A stretch of DNA of 51,210 nucleotides from Lentisphaerae bacterium ADurb.Bin242. Its GTDB lineage: Bacteria > Verrucomicrobiota > Lentisphaeria > Victivallales > UBA1829. The notes beneath the pieces were generated by a model. It saw nothing but the letters and a program-made list of their open reading frames with translations, ran no database searches and was not told the origin of the DNA. The translations under genes were made by a program, and so were the position numbers. This document shows, in pieces, positions 43,310-51,210 of the stretch. How positions within the stretch are numbered: the stretch's first letter is position 1; every line of letters starts with the position of its first letter. The DNA lies in the NCBI GenBank assembly GCA_002069785.1, contig MWCA01000037.1:1-51210 (forward strand), written 5' to 3'.

Positions 43310-46300
43310 ATGAAGTTTTTTTTATCCTTGATTTTTCTGGTTCCCGTGTTCATTTCCGCCGATTCCGGAAGTCCGGGAAACGACAAACCGATGCCGCCGA
43401 AAGTCATTTACGAGACCCGTTTCCGGTCCGATGCTTCCGGTTGGAACCCGGCCGGCGACTGTGCATGGTCGGACGCTGCCCGTGTCCCGGGGCAAACCGG
43501 CAGCCTCCGCATCTGGCGCAACACGGAGCCGGAGGCGGACCGGACCACGAAGTGGACTTCCCCCGTGATTCCCGCCGGCGGGAAAGCGGTCAAGGTCAGT
43601 TTCTGGGCCGCGGACAATTATCTCATGCAGCAGGATTTCTCGTATGCCGCTTATTTCACCATACACGCCTGTGAACAGAACGGCAAAATCGAAAATACCC
43701 TGAAAACCGTTTTCACGGAATGGGACAATTCGGTCAAGAGTCCCTATATGTGGGGGAAACGGACGTCTGAAAATCTTGTCTGGAAATATTATGAGTGCAT
43801 CCTTCCCGCCGGTGCGGAATTCCTGTGTCTGGAGTTCGGTTTCCGGGGGCCTCTGGTGCGCGGCAGTTGTTACCTGACCGATGTGCTTGTGACCGAAACG
43901 GACTCCGCCGCTGCCGCAAGCGGCGGAAAAAACAAGACGGTACTGCTTTTGAGCTCACCCGCCGTGGGCGGCATTTTTTACACGAACGATTCCTTCCGGT
44001 TTGACGCACTGATTCAGAATCTGCCGTCCGGCCATGAAAAGGAGGCCGGGCTCAAGATCTCCGTCACCGATTTCGAATATAATGTCATTGCCGTGCAGGA
44101 GGAAACACTGCCGGGAGCCGTTCCCTGTGCCGATCCGGCGTTTTACCAATCGAATGCGGCCAAAAAACGGGGTCTCACGAAAGACAACCATCTTGTAAAA
44201 CGTTTTGTTCTGAATTCGAAAGAAGCCAGAGTCCCGGGCATCCTTTACCGGATTCGAGCCGACCTGGTTCTCGGTTCGGAAACGCTTGCCTCGGACACCA
44301 TTTTCTATGCGGTGACGGACTACCCATTCGATTTGAAACTCGATCCGTCCGGGAGCTTTTTCTGGACGCGCGGCTGCGGAATGCGTTATTACGACGGTAA
44401 TTCCTGTGCGGAGAAAACGCTTTCCGATCAGGATATCACGCGGAAAACCGGCTCGGTTCGCTCCTGTGAGTTATCGCTCAGCTATAACTGGCGGGAACTT
44501 CAGCCGGTCTACCCCGGTCCCGTCCTTCAGAAAAAGCCCCTGGACCCGTTTCCCGTCCAGACGTACATACCGAATGTGGAACAGGTGCATGTTGCACGGT
44601 TCATTCCGGAAGGCGCCCAAATCCCCGTGAAGGAAAAAATCCTTTACGCCGGACGCAAGGGGATGGAACTCATCGACTATAAAGCGGACGCCTATGCCGA
44701 GTTCATTCTCGAGTATATCCGGCTCAACCGGAAATCCATCGACTGGGTTATCCCCGGGGGACTCGAACGATCGTTTTCGCACCGGCTGGTTCCTTTGCAG
44801 AAACAGGTGTACCGGGAGGCGCACAAACGTTTTCCGGGAATCCAGGTTGGTTTTACGATCAACTTCATCTCCCTTGCCGATTTCGAGAAGCACGAATTAT
44901 ACAAGTATGCCGATTTCCTGAATGTGCACATGTATGGCGCGGGCGCGGGTTTCCCCTTTGCGGAAAGTGTGATCCCGTATAAGAATTACTACCGGGACAA
45001 ACTGAAACGGGCCGCGCCGCCGTTTACCATGACCGAAGGCGCGCTTCGGACGCCGCCCGGATATTTGAACTATGCCGCCGGTTCCATGCGCGGGATATGG
45101 AGCCTGCTGGAAAACGGTTTTGCCGGAATTTATTATTATCACCAGCGGAACTTGCATCCGCTGGCCGATCCGGATACAGGGGATGCCCTGACAAGCGATC
45201 CTCACAGTTCGCTGTATGACAACTACCGGTTCCTCCAGCTTGCGGACCGTCCGATTCTGGCTTCCGAGCTTTGCATGACGCCTGGGAACCGGCATCTCCG
45301 CTGGAATGAGACATGCGGCGGCGGAGCTTCGCTTTTTCCCACGCTTTCCACCATGGTCTACTACAATCTCATCCGTGACTTCGACCGGAAAAAATTCCGG
45401 AGTTCCAAACTTCTTTCCAACTGCAAGGTTTTTATCTTCGACGACGCCCGCCGGACGGTCTGCGGACTGGCTCCTCTTCCCGGAACACCGGGAAATCCGG
45501 TGGTGGTTCACGGCAATACGCCGTATCTTCATCGCGATCTTTTCGGAAGGACAACGCGCATCGTGCCCGTCCACGGGAAATCGGTAATCCAGACCAGCAG
45601 TTATCCCTGCACGCTGATTTTCGAGGGACCGGCAAAAGAGCTTTCCTTCTCGGTCATGAAGTCGTCCGGATTTGAAAACGCCGCATTCGCCTCCGGAACG
45701 CCTTTCGAATGCAATTTGAACCTCGATGCGGAGTTTCCGGCTCCTTCCGGAGCGGAAGCGTTTCTTTCCGGAACGGAAAAGCGGTCTTTCCGCTTTGGAA
45801 AGGACCTTTCCGCACGGGTCACGCTTTCCGGTTTGAAGCCGGGGACCTATCCGGTGCGTGTTTTTCCGGGAGACGGCAAAACTTTCTGCGGAATCCTGAA
45901 CGGACAAGTGACCGTTCAGCACACGTTTGAGGCGGAAATGGACCCGTCTCCGATGCCGTGCCCCGGACTGAAAATCCGGCTGCGCAACCGGGGAACCGGC
46001 GTGGTGTCCGGAAGGGCGGTCTTCGTCAACCGGTATCTGACTTCCCGGATGCGTCCGGAAAAAATGATACAGCCGTTCTCCGTGCCGCCGGGCGGAAAAA
46101 CAACCCTCTTTTTCGGGATTGAAAAATCCCTGGCGCGCCCGAACTACAATGAAATGGCGGAAGTGGAAATCGAGCCGGACAGTCTGCCCGGATTCACCCT
46201 GCGCGAAAAACTGCATTTCCGCGCATCTCCCCGGACGGACCGCGAAATTGTCGTGGACGGCGACCTTTCCGACTGGCCGCTGGAGGAACTTTCTCCGGTT

Positions 46301-46870
46301 CTGCTGGAACGGGTCCGAATGCTGGACGAGGACAAGCCCGCGCCGGATTCCATGAAAAGCCCCGGCCGTTTTTATACGGTCTGGAAGGACAAAACTCTTT
46401 TCATGGCGGTGATCGTGAAGGACGCGACGCCGCAGTCCCGGTATCAGAATGTGAATCTCTGGATGGACGACAATCTGCTGTTCGGGATTTATCCGTGGCG
46501 TCATCGCGAAGGGGAAAAATTCCACAGCGGCTTTTACCGGGGGCATCTCGGGTTTCACAAGGATGGAACGGTCGGAAACTATCGTGAAAAGGATGTCCCG
46601 GCGGGCGGGTCCGTCGATGTCTCGAAAGTCAGGGCCGCGATCCGGCGCGTCGGAGACGGGTATGTTTATGAACTGGCCTTTCCCGAAGGAACGTTGTATC
46701 CGCTTGTGCCCGAAGCGGGCAGGGGATTCCGTCTTTCCCTGACCTGTTTCGACGCCTGCGGCGCGAAGAACGTCGGCGGTTTTCACGGAGTTCTTTCCTT
46801 CTTCGGCGGTGCGAATGTCAACTACCACATGGATACGAATCTGTGGTATGAGTTTATTTTTACAAAATGA
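43310..46870 (+). CDS. Large secreted multidomain glycosidase candidate with C-terminal CBM9-like domain
   Basis: The 1186-residue protein has a signal peptide (MKFFLSLIFLVPVFISA), an N-terminal beta-sandwich (about 25-205, CBM-like), a middle TIM-barrel-like region (about 330-680), beta domains (about 700-970) and a CBM9-like domain (about 976-1186, starting DREIVVDGDLSDWPLE). In the barrel, SYNWRELQP, VIPGGLERSF (Glu486, candidate acid/base), DFLNVHMYGAG and PPFTMTEGAL (Glu576, candidate nucleophile at a strand end) resemble clan GH-A enzymes such as GH5/GH39, but I cannot assign a family. It starts after AAGGAG, 70 bases after the pseudopilin gene, and overlaps the next gene by four bases. 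Probably exported and bound to polysaccharide by its two sandwich domains. Confidence 0.75.
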   Translation: MKFFLSLIFLVPVFISADSGSPGNDKPMPPKVIYETRFRSDASGWNPAGDCAWSDAARVPGQTGSLRIWRNTEPEADRTTKWTSPVIPAGGKAVKVSFWAADNYLMQQDFSYAAYFTIHACEQNGKIENTLKTVFTEWDNSVKSPYMWGKRTSENLVWKYYECILPAGAEFLCLEFGFRGPLVRGSCYLTDVLVTETDSAAAASGGKNKTVLLLSSPAVGGIFYTNDSFRFDALIQNLPSGHEKEAGLKISVTDFEYNVIAVQEETLPGAVPCADPAFYQSNAAKKRGLTKDNHLVKRFVLNSKEARVPGILYRIRADLVLGSETLASDTIFYAVTDYPFDLKLDPSGSFFWTRGCGMRYYDGNSCAEKTLSDQDITRKTGSVRSCELSLSYNWRELQPVYPGPVLQKKPLDPFPVQTYIPNVEQVHVARFIPEGAQIPVKEKILYAGRKGMELIDYKADAYAEFILEYIRLNRKSIDWVIPGGLERSFSHRLVPLQKQVYREAHKRFPGIQVGFTINFISLADFEKHELYKYADFLNVHMYGAGAGFPFAESVIPYKNYYRDKLKRAAPPFTMTEGALRTPPGYLNYAAGSMRGIWSLLENGFAGIYYYHQRNLHPLADPDTGDALTSDPHSSLYDNYRFLQLADRPILASELCMTPGNRHLRWNETCGGGASLFPTLSTMVYYNLIRDFDRKKFRSSKLLSNCKVFIFDDARRTVCGLAPLPGTPGNPVVVHGNTPYLHRDLFGRTTRIVPVHGKSVIQTSSYPCTLIFEGPAKELSFSVMKSSGFENAAFASGTPFECNLNLDAEFPAPSGAEAFLSGTEKRSFRFGKDLSARVTLSGLKPGTYPVRVFPGDGKTFCGILNGQVTVQHTFEAEMDPSPMPCPGLKIRLRNRGTGVVSGRAVFVNRYLTSRMRPEKMIQPFSVPPGGKTTLFFGIEKSLARPNYNEMAEVEIEPDSLPGFTLREKLHFRASPRTDREIVVDGDLSDWPLEELSPVLLERVRMLDEDKPAPDSMKSPGRFYTVWKDKTLFMAVIVKDATPQSRYQNVNLWMDDNLLFGIYPWRHREGEKFHSGFYRGHLGFHKDGTVGNYREKDVPAGGSVDVSKVRAAIRRVGDGYVYELAFPEGTLYPLVPEAGRGFRLSLTCFDACGAKNVGGFHGVLSFFGGANVNYHMDTNLWYEFIFTK

Positions 46871-48822
46871 ATGGAAAAGTCGGAGAGATTATGAAACGAC
46901 GTTATTTCGCTTACCGGAGTTTCTACCCGGAAATCGAAACCATGCGGGAATTCCGTGCGGTTGGTGTGGATACTTTTGCGGTCATGTTGTCCAACGGCTT
47001 GAACGCTCTCGGCACGCCCTATACAAAGTATCCCCCGGTCTGGACCGGGAAAAAACAGTATGACCTGGCCGCCGCGGACGCTCCGTTCGAGGATATCCTG
47101 AAGAAAATCCCGGATGCGAAATTCATTGGTTTCATCGACCTCAACACTCCGCTCTGGTGGACCCGGTATCTCGGCGCTTACGGAGCCCGCTGCGACAGCT
47201 ACTACGAGCTGGGCCGCATCGCCGCGAGCAAACTCTGGCGCGAAGACACCCTCGACTATATGAAAACGCTGCTCACGCATCTCGATTCGAAATTCAGAGG
47301 CAGAATCCTTTCCTATGCCTTCGGCTGCGGCGGCGGAACCGAATGGCATGACCGGAGCCGCGGCACGGAAAGCCTCTACCGCCTGGACGCCTTCCGCAAG
47401 TGGTGTCTGCTCCATCGGAAAGAATGGCGGGAAATTCCGTCGATGGGGCGTCGTGAGAAGGGAATGCGGGAATTCGGCTTCACCGCCCCGTTTGACCGGT
47501 CCGGCTACTGGTGCGGATATGATGACTCCGAAATCGATCCGCTGATCCGGCAGGAGGCCGGAGGACTTTTCTACGACCCTTCCGAACAGGCCGATGTGGT
47601 GGACTACTGGCACTGCTGCAATGAACTCATTGCCGATACGATCGATTTCTTCCTGAAGGAGGCGCGCCGGTGCGTGCGCCCGGAAGTCGAGCTCGGGGCG
47701 GTGTACGGATATGTGACCACCGAGGGACAGTACATGCTTTCCAGCAACGGGCACCTGGAATATGAAAAACTGCTTGCTTCGGATTCCCTGGATTATCTTC
47801 TGGCTCCGGCGACCGACCGCGACATCGGCGGCGGCAGCGGTTCGCTTTGCGCTGTCGGAACCGTTCATGCATACGGGAAACAGATGCTCAATTCAGCCGA
47901 CAATGAAACGTATTCAAGCAAAGCGCCGGACGGAGCGGAATTTCCGCCGGCGTGGATTCGGATGCATACGGAGGAGGAGGTCGCGGCTTCCCTCAAACGG
48001 GAAATCGCCGTCAACCTGGTGGAACAGACCTCGCTCTGGTTCTTCGACAAGTGGGGCGGCTCCTACTCGCGGAAGGCCGTCGAGCTGATCGGCAAGGGGA
48101 AGGGGATATGGGACCGGGAAACCCGGATATCCGCCCGGCCCGCTGCGCAGATGCTCATGGTGGTGGACCCGCGGAACCTCTATTACATCAACAATTTTCA
48201 TGTCAATTCCAACAACTTCCATCTGCCGTGGAAACTGAACCTGAACCGTTCCGGGGCGCCGTTCGAAATCGTTTCTTTCAACGACTTCTCCCGTCTGGAT
48301 ATGGAACGCTTCAAGCTGGTGATTTTCTGTCATCCCTTTGAACTCACGGGGGAAGCCATGGAAATTCTGGAAAAACAGGTGCTGAACGCGGGACGCACCG
48401 TGATCTGGTCCTACGGTCCGGGCATTGTTCACAACGGCAGATGGGATGAATCCAATGTGGAGAAATTCTGCGGCATGCCGTTCGGTTCGGAAGAGGTCAA
48501 AATTCTGCATCGCGGAAACTGGAATTCCATATATGTGCATGATCCCGGCCGGGTCACGCCGGAAATCCTGCGCGGTTTCGCAAGGGAGGCGGGAGTCTGG
48601 ATTTATGCCTCGAAGCCGCGTCCGGTCTTTGCCAATGAACGCCTCCTCGCGGTTCATACGGGATGTGCGGAAAACCTGACCCTTTCTCTGCCGCGCCGGT
48701 ATTCCCGGGTGGTGGAGCTGTTTACCGGAGAGGAATTCCGGGATACGGACCGGCTTGTCTTTGACACGGTCGGCCCGGATACGAAACTTTTCAGTCTTCA
48801 GGGACAGGAGAATGCGAAATGA
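46867..48822 (+). CDS. GH42-like (clan GH-A) glycosidase, probably cytoplasmic
   Basis: Two starts are possible: the ATG at 46867, coupled to the preceding stop (ATGA), and the ATG at 46891 with GGAGAG in front, giving MKRRYFAYRSFYPE. The 651-residue (or 643) protein has a barrel-like first half (RAVGVDTFAVMLSN, DAKFIGFIDLNTPLWW, and ILSYAFGCGGGTEWHD with Glu as acid/base candidate, about 165), a second part with SLWFFDKWGG, and a Rossmann-like domain (about 430-560; MLMVVDPRNLYYIN, FKLVIFCHPFELTGEAMEILEKQVLNAG) of the kind that follows the barrel in GH42 beta-galactosidases. No signal peptide is seen. The exact family and substrate are uncertain. Its stop overlaps the next start by four bases. 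Confidence 0.7.
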   Translation: MNGKVGEIMKRRYFAYRSFYPEIETMREFRAVGVDTFAVMLSNGLNALGTPYTKYPPVWTGKKQYDLAAADAPFEDILKKIPDAKFIGFIDLNTPLWWTRYLGAYGARCDSYYELGRIAASKLWREDTLDYMKTLLTHLDSKFRGRILSYAFGCGGGTEWHDRSRGTESLYRLDAFRKWCLLHRKEWREIPSMGRREKGMREFGFTAPFDRSGYWCGYDDSEIDPLIRQEAGGLFYDPSEQADVVDYWHCCNELIADTIDFFLKEARRCVRPEVELGAVYGYVTTEGQYMLSSNGHLEYEKLLASDSLDYLLAPATDRDIGGGSGSLCAVGTVHAYGKQMLNSADNETYSSKAPDGAEFPPAWIRMHTEEEVAASLKREIAVNLVEQTSLWFFDKWGGSYSRKAVELIGKGKGIWDRETRISARPAAQMLMVVDPRNLYYINNFHVNSNNFHLPWKLNLNRSGAPFEIVSFNDFSRLDMERFKLVIFCHPFELTGEAMEILEKQVLNAGRTVIWSYGPGIVHNGRWDESNVEKFCGMPFGSEEVKILHRGNWNSIYVHDPGRVTPEILRGFAREAGVWIYASKPRPVFANERLLAVHTGCAENLTLSLPRRYSRVVELFTGEEFRDTDRLVFDTVGPDTKLFSLQGQENAK

Positions 48823-50954
48823 TGAACTCCATTTTTTCCGGTGATTTTTCCGATGCGGGCGGCCTGGCCGGCTGGACTGTCGAACAGCACGTTCCGGACG
48901 GGTATCCGGACTTCGCGGTCCGCAGCGGCGCACTGGTTTTTCTGGACGCCGGCAACCGTCTCCTGCCGCATGTTTCTTCCTTGCGGAATTTTATTCTCCG
49001 GGGCGAGTTCGATGTTCACTGGCAGGCCGCCGAAAATCATTTTTCCTTTACGCTCCATTTCGACTATGATCCGTTCCGGCGGAAAGGAAAATCCCTGGAA
49101 ATCGCTTCGGACGGAAAAAGACTGTTTCTTTACCTGAAATCCGTGGAGGGAAAACGAAGAGACTTCCGCGTGCCCGGAAGCGTGTGGACGGGAATCCTGA
49201 AAGACCGGAACGTACGGTTTATTTTCGAGCGGAAAGGCGCGGGGCTTTGCCTGACGCTCAACGGGGAAAAATGCCTGCGGGTTTCCGTCGGCGGGGGAGA
49301 AGGAAAAATCGCATTGGAACGGGGCCATTTCATCGGCGATTTGAACTTGAAATCGCTGGAAATCACTTCGGACGACATCGAAAGCGTGAAGCTCCGGGAA
49401 GACGTCGTTCCGTTCACCCGCTGCAACGGAATACCCGATCCGATCCTGTGGACCGTTGCGGTATTCCGCCTGGGAGAATGTTTCCGGATCGACGTGACGC
49501 TTTCCGGCGGGATCATGGAACGGGAACGGATTCCATGGTTTCCATATCACGGCACTTATTCGGAAAACCTGACCGCGCCGTATCTGCGGATCGTTTCCCC
49601 GGCGGCAGAGATGTTGTCTTTGCCGCTCACGGGAAAAAATCTCCTCCTGAAAAATCCCCTCGACAAGTATTTCTACATGGAGGGAATCGGATACGAAAAA
49701 CCACCGTGGCCGCTGCGGAGAAGTTTTTATGCGAACGCCTTCGATCCGGATCGTTCGTTGCTTTTCTGCGGATATGAGTATTATTGTTCGCCCGTTACAG
49801 GAAAAGCCTTTGCCGGAGGCCCGTCCGAAACCGTTTACTCCTGCGCGGAACGGAAGATTCTCTACCGGGGAGAATCGCTGAGTTCGGGGAATATCCGGAT
49901 TGAACTCGGGTCGCAGGAAGAAAAACGGATTCTGCATGCCATTCCCCCCGAACATCCCCTCCGGAAAAAAGCCGTCGTTTTTGCAAAGAAAAACCATTTC
50001 TTCCTGGAAGGGGAACCCTGCCGTTTTCATTTTGATTTGCATACCTTGAAACAATTCCCGGACGGAGAACTCCGTGTGGAGCATACCCTCCTGAATGCTT
50101 TTCTGGAAGAACTTGCCGAACCCCGGACGCTGTCCGTCCGGGAAGAAGAAACTTCTCCATGCCTGGAAATCCGGCATTACACGACCCGGGAATTCGAACT
50201 GAAAAATTTGAGACCGGGCGTCTATCATCTTGCCTTCCGTCTCCGGCAGGGGAATCATCTTCTTGGCGAGAAAAGACGCGCATTCGAGGTCATGTCCGAA
50301 AGCGCAAGCGGGCCCCGGGCCTCGAACCTTCCGCACCTCTATTCGGCTCCGACGGAAGTCATGGGCGTGGATTCGAACGAATTCGACCCGTTTCTGGAGG
50401 AATGTTCGGACATCGCCCACTACATTGACACCGCGGCGGGCGTGATGCCGCATTTCGCGGAAGCGCAGCGGGTGTGGGAACTTTACAAGCTGTATCATCG
50501 GGACTGGTTTTTATGGCTGACCATGCGCACCGCCGAAAATCCCGATTTCGAACTTCATCGCGAGTCTGTCGGCCGTTGCGACTTCATCGCGATCCTTTCC
50601 GAGTGGCAGAAAAAGTGCCTGGTGCGCCTTTGCTGCCGCGCGTTTTACACCGGTCCGCAGCTGGATGTCCTGTATGAATATGCCAGGAAACGCAAATTCC
50701 ATCCCCGTGAAATCGGTACTTTCGTACAAAAAAAGACGTATCCTTCCCGGAAGATATTCAATGAATTGGTGGAGAAACGTTTTTATGATTGGATGGACTT
50801 CTTCAATGCGCGGTTCCATGAAGATTTGCGAGCGTCCGCCGGGGCGCTGGAAAAAGTCAATCCGAGGGCGAAACTTGCCAACTACGGCCCGCTTGCCGTT
50901 TATCCGGCGGCATATAAAACTGCCCATTCCTGCCAGTATGTTTTCTCCTATCTT

Positions 50955-50975
<21 letters not shown>
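48819..50975 (+). CDS. LamG-like domain protein with GH-A-like C-terminal part, 3' end lost
   Basis: The frame is open for 718 residues. Residues about 1-185 read as a concanavalin-like/LamG sandwich (FSGDFSDAGGLAGW at its start), about 190-520 as beta domains, and about 530 onward as the first part of a TIM barrel (DFIAILSEWQKKCLVRLC, RFYDWMDFFNARFHEDLR, and AKLANYGPLAVYPAAYKTAHSCQY). No signal peptide is present. The frame then runs for about a dozen residues through DNA that on the other strand encodes a MoxR ATPase, and stops. The true C-terminus, including at least half of the barrel, is therefore missing. Its start overlaps the GH42-like stop by four bases, placing it in the cassette 3 operon. 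Confidence 0.65.

Positions 50976-51210
<235 letters not shown>

Noticed and set aside
44897..46828. A 643-codon minus-strand open frame opposite the 1186-residue protein
   Set aside because: Low-complexity antisense translation; the plus-strand protein has a signal peptide, domains and a ribosome site.

Overview
The window looks like chromosome of an anaerobic, sugar-fermenting member of the Lentisphaerota (Victivallis-like). This is inferred from three separate pseudopilin-like proteins with the xTLIELL/xMIELL N-terminus and a DGHV motif, several DUF4838-type proteins, PurR/LacI-type regulators, a moderately high GC content with GC-rich third codon positions, and an Ech hydrogenase beside a Na+-pumping decarboxylase. 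Nothing in the sequence proves the taxon. The right edge looks like a chimeric or rearranged join.

Layout. 1-2.5 kb: the 3' part of gatA, a secreted thioredoxin-fold/helical-repeat protein and tRNA-Arg(CCG). 2.5-15.35 kb (minus strand): a seven-gene carbohydrate operon read from one consensus promoter with two palindromic operators. It encodes a GntR/LacI-type regulator, a pseudopilin-like protein, two secreted DUF4838 proteins, and cytoplasmic GH13, GH89-like and GH10 enzymes. 15.35-16.7 kb: a poorly coding gap with one possible small, apparently damaged membrane-protein gene. 16.7-27.7 kb (plus): one tightly packed operon, hypF-C-D-E-A-B followed by echA-B-C-D-E-F, encoding the maturation machinery and all six subunits of an energy-converting [NiFe] hydrogenase. 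27.7-34 kb (minus): secA, then the decarboxylase genes in transcribed order oadA-oadB-oadG. 34.2-34.75 kb: a small single-pass membrane protein. 34.8-41.15 kb (plus): a second sugar cassette with a LacI regulator, a pseudopilin-like protein, a small carbohydrate-binding-like protein, a large DUF4838 protein carrying the same domain at its C-terminus, and a decayed sugar isomerase/epimerase gene. 41.2-50.95 kb (plus): a third cassette with a LacI regulator, a pseudopilin-like protein, a large multidomain glycosidase candidate, a GH42-like protein and a LamG-like/GH-like protein cut off at its 3' end. 50.95-51.21 kb (minus): a MoxR-type AAA+ ATPase fragment that runs head-on into the truncated gene.

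How the parts fit. The three sugar cassettes share the order regulator - pseudopilin-like protein - secreted DUF4838 or glycosidase proteins - cytoplasmic hydrolases. They include no SusC/SusD pair and no transporter gene. I read this as a repeated locus plan in which the pseudopilin-like protein is the constant partner of the enzymes. In the first two cassettes I can point to likely operators: a pair of 22-bp palindromes at the GntR gene, and one 19-bp sequence that occurs both at the LacI gene and ahead of the pseudopilin it probably controls. Sugars released by these enzymes would feed fermentation. Reduced ferredoxin would be reoxidised by Ech with H2 release and ion translocation, and oxaloacetate decarboxylation would export Na+.

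The most interesting features are the repeated regulator/pseudopilin/glycosidase cassette, pseudopilins without the usual Gly before the cleavage site, the operator pairs, the domain shared by adjacent genes in cassette 2, and the abrupt gene-to-gene join near 50.95 kb.
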